Made by a program: the position numbers and the translations under genes
DNA from: Scolanthus callimorphus
Lineage: Eukaryota > Cnidaria > Anthozoa > Actiniaria > Edwardsiidae
Length of the DNA stretch: 64,000 nucleotides
Assembly (NCBI GenBank): GCA_033964015.1
Contig: JAWWUD010000055.1
Location: 508,501-572,500 of the forward strand
Reading direction: 5' to 3'
Shown: one piece after another, positions 43,455-54,931 of the stretch
How positions within the stretch are numbered: the stretch's first letter is position 1
Layout of the letters: each line of letters starts with the position of its first letter
Notes under the pieces: generated by a model
The model's input: only the letters and a program-made list of their open reading frames with translations
Told to the model about the DNA's origin: nothing
The model's database searches: none

Positions 43455-43683
43455 CGTGTTCATGTGTGCCTTGATGGTTTTATATTTTTAACGCTTTAGA
43501 CCTCGGGCATACGTAGAATTAAAGTCGCGTCGAATACATTTAAAACAATAGATAATTTGTTATTTGAAAGTGCAATGAGTCGGTATCTTTTGAAAAAAAT
43601 GTAAGCGCTCCCAACATGGGGTTAACACTTTTCATACATTTTCTGTAGTTTTAGACCGACAATATTAACAAGAGTGTATTAAG

Positions 43684-45075
43684 GAGGCTGCCTACAGTTT
43701 TTCTTGAACTTGGTCTCTTAACTTTGGACGACCACAATTCTGAAATATACTTACCTATGGATTTGAAGTTTTGACCATTTGCTGTAGAACTCAGGTGTGT
43801 TAAGGCCTAATGGGCTTGGGAAAACGCAAAATGTGCCTTAAATCGCTTTAATCTATTTAAGGCAGGCTAATTTTTGGCACCGTGATAAAACTCGACGAAC
43901 TTAAAATTTTAGTGCAATAGTTTAGTTCAAAGTGACGTCACAAGGCATGTCACGTGACTAAACAGTAAATAGCGTTTCCGGTGATGGATAAAATATCTAA
44001 CTATACAACTTTGGTGAAAATGGATAGGTCTCCGGGATAGAAACATCGTACCGTTTGAGCTATCATTTATCGTTAACGAGATATAAGGGTCGAAATCAGG
44101 TCACGTGACCTACTCAATATCTCAGCCCCTTAAAGCACCTTAAAGGAGAAAACTTTTTCCACCAGCTAAGACGCCACTATATAGAACCCGAAAATGGAAA
44201 TATTATTAGCCATTAACTTTTCAAAGAGGAGTGAAACTCATCACCGGAGAATTTGTTAAACTTTGAAAAGTGAAAATGTCACGTGACTGGACACGTGACC
44301 AGTGTATCAGCCCAAATTCCAAACTAAAACATTTCACTCGATGAATGTTAGCTACCCTGAAAATTTCATGCTCTATCATTAAAAATTGGCAAAGATATTT
44401 GAAATTTTGTAATTTTCTAGGTTGTCCCAGGCCTTAACACACTTGAGAAAGATCAAAGTTCAAGATGATGCACGATTTATTGTCACCAGAGTTTCCATAG
44501 CAACGAAACAGGAGGGTCGCTGTTTTTTATTAGCAAACGTTCCACGTGAAAATCGATCTAAACTTTTAAAATGACACACCAAGCGCTAATCCTTAGGTAA
44601 TTGTCAATACGTATACGAAGTTTAGAGAAAATTCACCCAGCCGATTTCAAGATATTTCAGCAGCGAATTTCGAGAGAGATTTCGCTAGCTTCTTTCAAAA
44701 GCCATTAAATTCATAATAATTAGAAAGCAAGTGAAAACATTTTGAATTTCAAAGGTAAAAAAGTCGCCTGGAATATCTTGAAATCGGCTTGGTGAATTTT
44801 CTCTAAACTTCGTATACATATAGACAATTACCTAAGCACTTGGTGTGTCATTTTAGATCGAATTTCACGTGGAACGTTTGCTAATTAAAAACAGTGACCC
44901 CCTGTTTCGTTGCTATGGAAACTCTGGTGACAATCAATCGTGCATCATCTTGAACTTTGATCTTTCCACAGCAAATGGTCAAAATTTCAAATTCATAGGT
45001 AAGTATATTTCAGAATTGTGGTCGTCCAAAGTTGAGAGACCAAAAAGTCAAGAAAAACTGCAGGCAGCCTGCATG
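43684..45075. mobile_element. Element with long inverted repeats and CACGTG-rich interior
   Basis: Outer arms about 43690-43800 and 44950-45072 (GACGACCACAATTCTGAAAT and inverse). Inner arms about 44453-44660 and 44765-44960 (TTTCCATAGCAACGAAACAG and inverse). GTCACGTGAC occurs at 43949-43958, 44100-44109 and 44278-44287. A relative of the inner arm is at 61.67-61.86 kb. No transposase frame; non-autonomous. Confidence 0.7.
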
Positions 45076-45824
45076 TTTCCTTGAAAACAAATGATCAGAA
45101 GCAGCTTGGACTAGGAATAGACTAGTAGCGTCACTTCTTTCCCGTATACTTTGGAATGGGAAAAGATCGGGATTTAAGAATTCTACTGAGGATTTCAGGC
45201 TTGCTTTTTTCCTACGAATCTAACTATAATTAGTGTCATGTTAAGAGCGATGAGACGTAGAACTCAAGACGGCGGGTTCACTGACTTGACAGGTACTAAA
45301 TCACGGCGGGTACCTACCATGTACCTGTACAGAGAACCTTCCATAATGCATTGCACGGTGTGTTCCCTTTGTCTATTTCACGGTATGCCATAGCGTGGCG
45401 TGGAATATCGTTATTTATCCGTGTAAGGGTCTTGACATCCTATTTCAATTAACCTTCTTTTCGTTGGACTGCCTTTATCTCCATTCGTTAAGGTAAGTAC
45501 ACACCTTTTTGTATATAAGTTGCCGATGTGCAACCTGTTAGACTACATCTAATCTTTCATCAGCAATTATTGCTCTGTCCTTGTGCAATGTGTACAATGC
45601 CTCTCAATATTCAAATGTCCTTTACTGGAGCTCTGGTTACTTAAAGGTAAAATAAGTAAAAGTAAGGAGATTTATTAACGTCTCAATCTTTTAGCTGTGC
45701 ACGAGTGCACTACTAGTCTACTAATCGGGGAGACGGTGCACACCCTTTCTCTATCAGAGCTCAAGGTGAAAGGAATTCAAAGCTATAAGCACGCTACTCT
45801 GGCTACTCGGAACAGAGAAAAGTC
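45076..45824. other. No gene recognised
   Basis: Unique-looking sequence. The stretch 45680-45824 may be the tail of the adjacent SINE read on the minus strand. Confidence 0.3.
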
Positions 45825-45905
45825 GATACGGTTGGTTGATCCGGGATTCGAACTCGGGACCGTACGCACAGTGTGCCGTGCACAAACACACTGCGCCACC
45901 TAGCC
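45825..45905 (-). repeat. tRNA-derived SINE head
   Basis: On the minus strand: GGCTAGGTGGCGCAGTGTG (box A-like TGGCGCAGTG) and, 45 nt on, GAGTTCGAATCCC (box B). A T-arm with a perfect TTCGAAT loop can form. The acceptor stem does not close well, so this is a SINE promoter rather than a working tRNA gene. Confidence 0.65.
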
Positions 45906-45989
45906 TTACCGTCGTCATGGTAACGCGCAAATGACGTGACAGAGTGATGTTCAGTTATGGTATAAAATCGAATCAATAAATTGAAAAAG

Positions 45990-46040
45990 TGTCAGTATAA
46001 TTTAATACAAACGTTTCGGGCATGGCCCTTCATCAGTGTG
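45990..46040 (-). ncRNA. Second hammerhead-like motif upstream of the SINE head
   Basis: Minus strand: ACA-CTGATGA-A-GGGC CAT GCCC-GAAAC-GTT-TGT. Stem II is a perfect 4-bp GGGC/GCCC; stem III is a palindromic ACGT (would pair only as a dimer); stem I has three pairs (ACA/TGT). It shares the extra A after CTGANGA with the 38.8-kb motif. Weaker than that copy. Confidence 0.45.
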
Positions 46041-46049
46041 TAAAAAGGC

Positions 46050-47242
46050 GGTATTCACCATGCTAAAATCCTAACGGAAAAGCGCGCGCTAAGACAAATA
46101 GCACGCGCTCTCTAGATGAGTTCGAACAGTCAGAGATAGTGGAAATTGATGTTGAGTCCACGTGTTCAGTTAGCCACTGAAGGTCTGTCATTTGTAAAGG
46201 GGAACCATTTCAGATGAGTGAAGAAAGGAAGTCCGCCTTTCATCGTTTTAGCTTAGAAATGAGATAGAGAGGATGTTTCACTGATATGGGTTTTTATGGG
46301 TTTTCGTCGCGCTGATGAACAGGCTCCTCAGACCAGTATAATAGATAAAAGTATAATTTTTCTATCACATTGGTTTGGTTGTGTCGACGGGTCAAATTAT
46401 TCAAAACCAGAAAAGGACCCGCCACTCTGTGACGGGAACGAAAGATAACACGTCATTTTCTCTTGCAGACAGTTATATTATCTATGCATTTAAATTTACG
46501 GGTCGTTGATGGTGTTGGGCAATGGCTAGGAAATACCTTCCCCATGCCGAAATAAAGCAGTATTGTTTGGCCGAACAAAGCGTCATGTGCATTTCGCCGT
46601 TGTTTGTCCCTTTTTTTTTCTCGAGAGATCTTGCTAAAAACCCGGGAGACCGGAAGATAGGGTAAAAAATATTGAGACTCCCGGCAAAACCGGGAGAGTT
46701 GACAATTGTGATGAAATGCCTCAGTTTCACGAAACAAAACACTCATTTTTCTGCCGGTATTTTAAAGGCAAGAGCAACTCTTTACAAATAATTCACAGAT
46801 CCCGCATTCATTATTATACCCCTAGTTACTGTTGCTACGTCGGACAAGCCAAATTTTATCTTTGGCATAGAGCGCGGAAAAGACACCGATTGCAGGGAGG
46901 TGTTAGAAGTTGTTGCATGCAATTTAGATTTTATATTTTTATCTTGAAAAGCTGAATAATTATTTAAAAATCTTCGATATTCAAGTTTGTTGCTCGGACA
47001 TTTTCAATTCCGTAGGGAAAAGTTCCTATTGTTTGCTATGAGTGGGCGGAGCTATCGTCAAAATAGGGATCGGTCTATTCAGAGAACTCACGGCCTTAAA
47101 AAATCCAACTAACTTGAACAAAACAAAAAAAGAACCTTTCCAGCAAACAGATGGGTATTTAACGCTATTTCAAAATGTAGCGATTACATTTAGAGAAAAA
47201 TTCATGGCTTTTCATTTTCCTGTATATAGTGGTCACCACAAA
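46050..47242. other. No gene recognised
   Basis: Contains CTCCCGGTTTTGCCGGGAG-like inverted motifs near 46640-46705, also seen at 14050-14110 (CAACTCTCCCGGTTT), so a dispersed repeat end is likely. Otherwise nothing. Confidence 0.3.
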
Positions 47243-48535
47243 GACTAAAGCCTACAAGCTGTCGGCGCCAAGCATTGTGGGTCATTCGTGCTTTGAATAT
47301 AACAAATATTCTTCATCATTTTCGTACCCAGAGCTCCCCGGCTCGTCTGCTCGCAGGGGAGGCTCTGGTGACATCCATTTGAGGACCTTTGCTGATTGGC
47401 TGGTTTTGAACGTTGGTGCATGCGCAGAAAGATCTTTCTCTCAACGGCTCTGTATCAAATCCCGCGCATGCGTCAGTGGCTGTCACCAGAGCCTCCCCCG
47501 CGCATTCTCTTACCCAGAGCTCCCCGGCTCGTCTTCTCGCGGGGGAGGCTCTGGTGACAGCCACTGACGCATGCGCGAGATTTGATACAGAGCCGTTGAG
47601 AGAAAGATATTTCTGCGCATGCACCAACATTCAAAACCAGCCAATCAGCAACGGTCCTCAAATGGATGTCACCAGAGCCTCCCCTGCGAGGAGCGAGCCG
47701 GGGAGCTGTGGGTACGAGAATGTCCCCCGCGAGGAGACGAGCCGGGAGCTCTGGGTAAGAGAATGATTCTCCATGAGTCAAAAATGCCGCGCGCATGAGC
47801 GAAGTCGACCTTAGACTTTAACCTGTTTCCGAATTCATAAAACTCATAAAATGTTTTACAAAAGCTCAGCAAAAATCTAATTTCCCTGAAAATTGTTTGG
47901 ATGATACAATTAGTATTCTGTGTTTATTTTGCTCAAAGAGTTCGCTTCTCAAAGAAATGAAATAAAGACACTTACAATTATAATAATTGTACTTCGTGCC
48001 AATCCAATACTCAATTGAAATTTTATTTTGGGCACCTAGAAAACTTTTATAGCCTAGCTGAGGATGTATTACTATTTATTAATTAGCGCGTGTTCTGAAT
48101 TTCTACGCGAGCGTTCCGATAATTTACTTTCATTACATCTTCGAAGGTGTAGGATGACTAGCAAAAACGGACGGACGGAAAACAGAATAGAATTTGCGAA
48201 ATATCTCTTTCTAGATATTTGTTACTACAGAATATTCCAGAGTAGTTTCAGTAGTTCGGGTCTTATGCAATCATCTCACAAAATACCCCGTCACTATTTG
48301 ATTTCCTCCTTGACAAAGGAAAAGCGTGTAAGGTAAAATGGACAGCTAATGCTGTACGCAGTACTGTCGTTCACGTTTAAGAATAAAGTTCTTGCTCCAA
48401 TTTAAGATTTGAAGTTCACTATAAATTTAAATCGCGCTGTTCCCAACACGCGCGTAAATCGAATTGAATTTTGATAGTACGTGGGACAACAAATGACTCA
48501 CAAGGCTTGGCGCCGACAGCTTGTAGGCTTTAGTC
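47243..48535. mobile_element. 1.3-kb element with 31-bp perfect inverted ends
   Basis: GACTAAAGCCTACAAGCTGT, continuing CGGCGCCAAGC, is repeated exactly in inverse at 48505-48535, with weaker similarity for another 20 bp. Inside are the MITE cluster below and an unrecognised 90-codon frame (48064-48336) with no known domain. Confidence 0.65.
47320..47770. repeat. Cluster of opposed MITE copies (CCCAGAGCTCCCCGGCTCG)
   Basis: Copies of a roughly 200-bp palindromic unit with GTACCCAGAGCTCCCCGGCT ends lie in alternating orientation. Each carries CGCATGCG and GAGAGAAAGATMTTTCT. Same family as 20690-20848. Confidence 0.65.
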
Positions 48536-48758
48536 ATTTGGGTGCATTTAGAGTTAGCGTGCGCTATGAGACGCAAGGTTTGTTTTAGACTTGAATGAAA
48601 TTATTTCTCAGCTCAAAGCTTTCGAATTAGAATTATCCCAGCACATGCCTGCAAGTAATTTGTAACAGAACTATTTAGGTCTGGATGTCTATGGTGTTTT
48701 CGGCTATGCAAACTCAGTTCTTTCTTAGTTTCTGTGGAAGAATTCAACGGGTGGCTTT

Positions 48759-48921
48759 TAGTCCAGTAAATGAAAGTAAATATTTTTACTAAAGGTTGGA
48801 CAAAAATGATAAAGGTTTCTCACCAGGAACATGTTTATTAGTGGTCCGTTAGTACACAAAAATAGTCCACCCGAATCCTCCCATGGCAACTTCCTTTTTT
48901 TGAGTTTTGAAAATTCCTTAT
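48759..48921. repeat. Left arm of a 160-bp inverted repeat bracketing the LINE
   Basis: TAGTCCAGTAAATGA ... GAGTTTTGAAAATTCCTTA is the reverse complement of 53905-54056 with few changes (a 10-15 bp length difference near the outer end). Confidence 0.75.
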
Positions 48922-49185
48922 TTTCATGGAATCTAATAGTCCAGTCATTTAGGCCGAAAAAGAGCTCAAAATGAAACACAAGGTTTTTCTGCTTAATATT
49001 GTTCCTGACACTCTCTAGTATCACAGGAAGAAAATCAGCAAAAATCAGATCATGCGAAAGGTAAAAATTACCAAGTTCTTTTGGCAGCTTGTTTTAACCT
49101 TTGTTGTTCGCAGCACTTCACTATTTTTCCACTGTTTCTGAGAATGAATTTTATGGAGTGTAGCGCCGGCCCGGCTAATCTCTGA

Positions 49186-52100
49186 ATGTTTCTGACTTCC
49201 AAGAATGATCATTTCAATTTATTTAGTAACTCCTTGGCAATAAAAATTGCTCTAGTGTTACTTATTTCGTTTCTTTCGCGCACACAAGTATGTGTAGTGC
49301 AGCGGGAAGGTGAGCAGCGAATTCCAGTTGGCTTATCAGCTATTTTTACTCGGAATTTCTGGAGTATTTATAGCACCAGAAGCTTGATAACTTCGAGAGC
49401 TACTTCGAGCCGTGGTAAATCTTACTTGGCTTCAAGAATCCTGTACACTGCCAATGATACAAGAACCCAACAGCTTACCCGAATAATTTTTGGAGGAGAT
49501 GTCCACAAAAACCCTGGTCCAACAGGAAAGAGAGCGCCTAAATATCCGTGTAAAGAGTGTGGAAAAGGAGTTCGCTCGAATCAGGATGCCTTGTTGTGTG
49601 CTGAGTGCAATGTCTGGTCACATGCCAAATGCATAAATCTGAGCAAAACTGATTTCAAGTACTACTTGGACTATCCAGATATTGACTGGACTTGCTCCCT
49701 TTGCTCACTTCCGTTTAGGTTTGAGCAAAGTCTACTTGGAGAAGAAAAAGAAAATTTAACTCAACATGGCGACGAAGGCAAATATGCAAATAAGGATGAA
49801 GCAAGATATGCCAATGATCTACCTGAACCATGGATATTACAAGAAAGGAAAAGGAACAGTACTGATCTCATGCTTATTCATCTGAATATTAACAGCTGCC
49901 AAAACAAACTCGATGATCTGCTATTGCTTAATAAGGAGTTAAAGTCACATGTGATCTTTCTGACAGAGACCAAGATTGACTCCTCTTACACCAATGCACA
50001 GCTGGCTCTTGATGGATATCACATTTACAGAAAGGACAGAAAGAAAGGCGGTGGTGGTCTGATAGCATATTTTTCATCAAAAATGGCATCTCGTAAAGTG
50101 AAACTTCCTAAGCCGTACAAATTGCTTGAAGTTCTGGCCATTAATGCAATAATAAACAACAATAATGTGTTTTTTGTAGGCATTTATCGCACTCCGACCC
50201 AAACAGGAATTGATTACTACCGCAAATTGGAAGAAGAATTACATGCAGTGTGCATGTGGGCTTCAATGGAATGTAATACACTTGTACTCACTGGAGATCT
50301 GAATCTTGATAGATTAAGACCAGAACGCAGAGAAGGGCAAATACTGATCAATCTGGAGGAAGTATTTGGTTTGGAGTGCTTAATTAAGGATCCAACCAGA
50401 GTTACACCCACATCTGAAACTCTATTGGATGTGATCCTCACAAACAAGCCGGAGCTATTCAGAGCTAGTGGAGTACTAAATCCAGAATGAGTGATCGCCA
50501 CCTAGTGTATGGGATTATGAGAGAAAGGGTATCTCACCATGAAAGGAAAGTAGTCACATTCAGGAGTACAAAATCACTGGATGTTGAAAAATTCAATGAA
50601 GATCTATCTTCTGCTCCCTGGCAGGTCATGGAGATGTTTGACACTATGGATGAAAAGTACCATTACTGGGAGACACTTTTCAACTCCATAGCAGAAAAAC
50701 ACATGCCTACTAAGAAAATGAGATGTCGAAAAGCTGATGTACCATATATGACACCAGAATGGAAACAAGCAATCAAAATAAAAAGAAAATTTGCTAAGCA
50801 GTATGCTCACAGCAAAACTGAGGAAAATTGGGAACTGAAGAGAAAATGGAGAAATAGAGCTACTAACTGTAGACGGAAAGCTATAAAAGAATATTGGCAA
50901 CAAAAGGCAGATGATCTTAAAGCTAAGCCAAGTGATTTCTATAAAACATTCAGACCTTTTCTCAGTGATAAGAAACAGCCAGTTTGTGAGATTAACATCA
51001 GAACTGATGACAAGACTATTGAAAAAGACCAGGAAAAGGTAGCAAACATTCTGGTAGACTACTTTTCCACCATGGCTAATGAGATAGGTGGAGCAAATGT
51101 CAAGAGTCTGACGGAGGAGGATTTGTCCAGTCATCCAAGTCTTAAGAATATCTATAATGCAAATAAGGACAACGACTCAAATTTCTATTTTCAACAGCTC
51201 AGCATAAATTTAGTACAGTCAGCTCTCGAGAAGTTAAATGTTAGAAAGGCTTCTGGCTATGACTCCATTACTCCCAAATTGTTAAGATTAGCATCAATTG
51301 GTATAGCAGACTCCTTGACGAGTCTCTATAATGAGTGTATCAGGAGAGGAGAATGGCCGGAAGCATGGAAGAGAGGGGAATGGAACCCGGTATACAAAAA
51401 GGACGACAGTCTTGAGAGAAAAAACTACCGCCCAATAACATTGCTGTGCACAGTAGATAAGGTTTATGAGTCAATGATGAGTATACAAGTAAGCAATCAT
51501 TTTGATCCTAAGCTTGATCCTTGCTTATCGGCATACAGAAAAAAGCATAGCTGCGAAACTACTCTGCTAAAACTCACGGAAGACTGGAAGCTGGCTGTGG
51601 ATTCCAACAGTTCATTGGAATACTCTCAACGGATATGAGTAAAGCATTTGATTCCCTACATCCAGCACTCATGGTAAATAAACTCAAGGCATATGGCTTT
51701 TCAGAGGAGTCATTACACTTGATGAGATCATATTTTACCAACCGACAAAACAGGGTCAAACTTAATGAAGTCACCAGTGTCTGGAAGGATGCAGTAAGAG
51801 GATGTCCTCAAGGGTCGTCATTTGGACCATTATTATGGAATATCTTCCAAAACGACATGACATTCGAAGTTAAAACTGCTAGCCTGTCAATGTACGCTGA
51901 CGATCATCAGCTATATGTAAAAGGGGGAACAATTGAGCGTGTGGAACAAATTTTGAACGAGGAGGGACATCAAATCTCAAAATGGTACAAAGATAACTTT
52001 CTAAAAGGAAATTATGATAAATATAATCTAATGCTGTTAGGCAGAGCAAATAGAAATAAAGACAACCTGTCTATACAGGTTAAGTTTGACGAAGAAATAA

Positions 52101-53607
52101 TCAAATCATCTACTGAAATGAAACTGCTAGGAGTGACTCTTGACGATAAGCTGAACTTTAGTCTTCATATCAGTGAAATATGCAAGAGAGCAAGCAAAAA
52201 AGTTGGTGTGCAGGGTCAAACTTAATGAAGTCACCAGTGTCTGGAAGGATGCAGTAAGAGGATGTCCTCAAGGGTCGTCATTTGGACCATTATTATGGAA
52301 TATCTTCCAAAACGACATGACATTCGAAGTTAAAACTGCTAGCCTGTCAATGTACGCTGACGATCATCAGCTATATGTAAAAGGGGGGACAATTGAGCGT
52401 GTGGAACAAATTTTGAACGAGGAGGGACATCAAATTTCAAAATGGTACAAAGATAACTTTCTAAAAGGAAATTATGATAATATAATCTAATGCTGTTGGG
52501 CAGAGCAAATAGAAATAAAGACAACCTGTCTATACAGGTTAAGTTTGACGAAGAAATAATCAAATCATCTACTGAAATGAAACTGCTAGGAGTGACTCTT
52601 GACGATAAGCTGAACTTTAGTCTTCATATCAGTGAAATATGCAAGAGAGCAAGCAAAAAAGTTGGTGTGCTGGTAAGGCTGAGGAATCTAATTCCAAGAG
52701 ATGCCAAATTACAACTTTATAAATCGGCAATATTACCAAATCTTACATACTGCCACACGGTATGGCACTTTTGTAGGGCTGCGGATGCTAGAAAGTTAGA
52801 GAGAGTACAAGAAAGAGCGCTGCGCGCAATATTTAACAATAAATATGACACTTATGCTGAACTTTTAAGAAGAGGGCGACTCTCAAGTCTAGAGAATAGG
52901 AGGTTACAAGACATTCTAATACTTATGTATAAAGTCAAACATTCCCTAGCTCCACAGCAAATTAGAAACATATTTTTCCAGCAAGACAGGAGCTATAATT
53001 TAAGGAGTGACTTTCCCATACCAAGATTCAATACAATTACCTATGGTAGACATAGCATCAGGTTTTTAGGCCCCCATATTTGGGGGAAGATAAGTCAAGA
53101 ACTGCGAAACAAGGTCAGCCTACAAGCTTTCAGGACGGGAGTGCGCACTCTTGATGTGCTTGGCCTGCTGGACGGCACATGTGACTGCAGCGCATGCTCA
53201 TCTTAGTGGGGTGGGCATGTGGGGTGGTCCTGTGTGCTGTCTAGCGGTCTGGCGCATGAGGAGTGTACAGTACCCTTGTACCATATTTTTAAATTAATTT
53301 GTTTGTTATCTATTTATATGTTGCTTTTTGTCTGTATGTTCGTTTTTGTGTCTTTCTGTATACACATGTTTGTTTACTTGTATTGTGTTTGCCTGTGATT
53401 GTCTGTAAATATAGTGTGTATAGAATATAGAATATATTATATTGAATATTGTACTGATTTTTAATAATATTTATTTATTTAAATATTTATATATACAGTA
53501 TATAGCTAGGTTAGATTTTAAACTTTTTTTTATTATTATTTTATAGTGTCCACAATTAGCTTGTAGCTAAATACCTTTGACACTTTAATAAAGTTTATGT
53601 ATGTATG
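49186..53607 (+). mobile_element. CR1/L2-type LINE, broken, with internal duplication
   Basis: 49186-50490: a 2A-like GDVHKNPGP, a PHD-type zinc finger (CKEC...C..CNVWSHAKC), then an APE endonuclease (HLNINS, ETKID, GGGGLIAY, TGDLNLD). 50487-51638: the endonuclease end (SDRHLVYG) and RT start (NYRPITLLC). 51635-53206: RT (STDMSKAFD, GCPQGSSFGPLLW, YADD at 51893-51904) and the C-terminal region. Frame breaks at about 50489 and 51615. 51751-52210 is duplicated as 52211-52670, and the second copy has a 1-nt deletion. The 3' end has AATAAA and a short TATG repeat near 53590-53607. PHD finger plus APE plus this RT type is characteristic of CR1-clade LINEs. Not active as it stands. Confidence 0.88.
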
Positions 53608-53904
53608 TTTTATGTAGAAGACATTTTCTGGCATTTACGGAACTCATATTTTCAAATCCCGTACGAAGTCTATATTAAAAGCGTGAAATCGCGTAAAAAA
53701 TCGAAACTAAATGCCAAAAAGCTAGATATTTATTTGTGACGTGGCTAGCGATTTATAAATGAAGTCTGTGAATCAAACCATGGCCCCTGGGGCAGAGAAT
53801 ATGGAAGTATTTTTGATATACACACTATAGAATATCTTCTGGTTCGGAAGGCTCAAGTGCCGGCAAACTCATGAATAACAATGGCGGTAACAATAGCGCT
53901 ACAA

Positions 53905-54056
53905 TGAGGAATTTTCAAAACTCAAAATAAGGAAGTTGCCATGGGAGGATTCGGGTGGACTTTTTCTTGTGTACTAACGGAACACTAGTAAACATGTTCC
54001 TGGTGAGAAACCTTTGTTATCATTTTTGTCCAACCTTTTCACTCATTTACTGGACT
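53905..54056. repeat. Right arm of the inverted repeat bracketing the LINE
   Basis: AGGAATTTTCAAAACTC ... TTTACTGGACTA is the inverse of 48759-48921. The LINE therefore sits inside an older inverted-repeat element. Confidence 0.75.
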
Positions 54057-54404
54057 ATTTGTCCCTCGCATAAGAAATCACATGAATTGGAACTTCGCTG
54101 CAGATTAATCTTTTCCAACAAAAACACGCCTACAGGTGAGATTTCGACTTTCTCTTCAATGGACTGTGAAATGTTTAGAGTTTGAAAACGGAGTTTATTT
54201 TTTATGGCCTGTTATTTTACCTTCGCCTGCTTGTGGAAACGCGCTAAAATGCCGCGCTCTGATTGGCGGGGGGTGACCCGAACACTGACAATGCGATTTT
54301 AATAGTAGATATTTAGCCTTTAGAATTATTTCAAACGGGAACGTTTTACAAATCAAAATCGCCATTAGAACTGCAACAACATCTAGCAACAAAAAGGAAA
54401 CAAT

Positions 54405-54613
54405 AGCTGTATTCACACTAGAGACGAGTTTCTCGCCTTGAATATGGTTCCCTGTTCTTGTGATCACGCGAAAACAAATTTTTTGAAGGAGAAAGTTTAG
54501 ACAGATAACAAGCAAGTGTTTCTGAGCAGAATTGACATAAAGCAGGAACTTTTTCTGACGAGAAATTCGTCTCAGACGAGTTTCCCGTCTCTGACTCTAG
54601 TGTGAATACGGCT
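54405..54613. repeat. MITE with GTATTCACACTAGAG ends
   Basis: AGCTGTATTCACACTAGAGA at the left; GACTCTAGTGTGAATACGGCT at the right. The interior has further GACGAGTTTCTCG/CGAGAAATTCGTC pairs. No coding capacity. Confidence 0.65.
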
Positions 54614-54931
54614 AATATGAAGGAAAGAGACTGAAATACAAGCTGATATAAAAGAAGAAGAATGTAATCATGCAACAATCGTGTCACGCCTGTTTTTGCT
54701 TGAAACACTATTCACTTCTGGAGTGATTGCCTACAGAGCTGCAACTACTTCCGGTCATCGGACATTGTCCGATCAAAATCGTTAAATGTCTAGCCCATTT
54801 TCCAGTAGAGACAATCACGAAAAAACGTTTTAATGAGCACATGTCCGATCAAGTAAAGTAAGATGTCTGTGCTGCGTTGATATGATATTCAACAAAAAAC
54901 TACGTTCGACAGCACAGACTACTAGCTGTGA

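Noticed and set aside
45825..45905. Functional tRNA gene
   Set aside because: T-arm and boxes A and B are present, but the acceptor stem does not close and no clear anticodon arm forms; a SINE head is the better reading.
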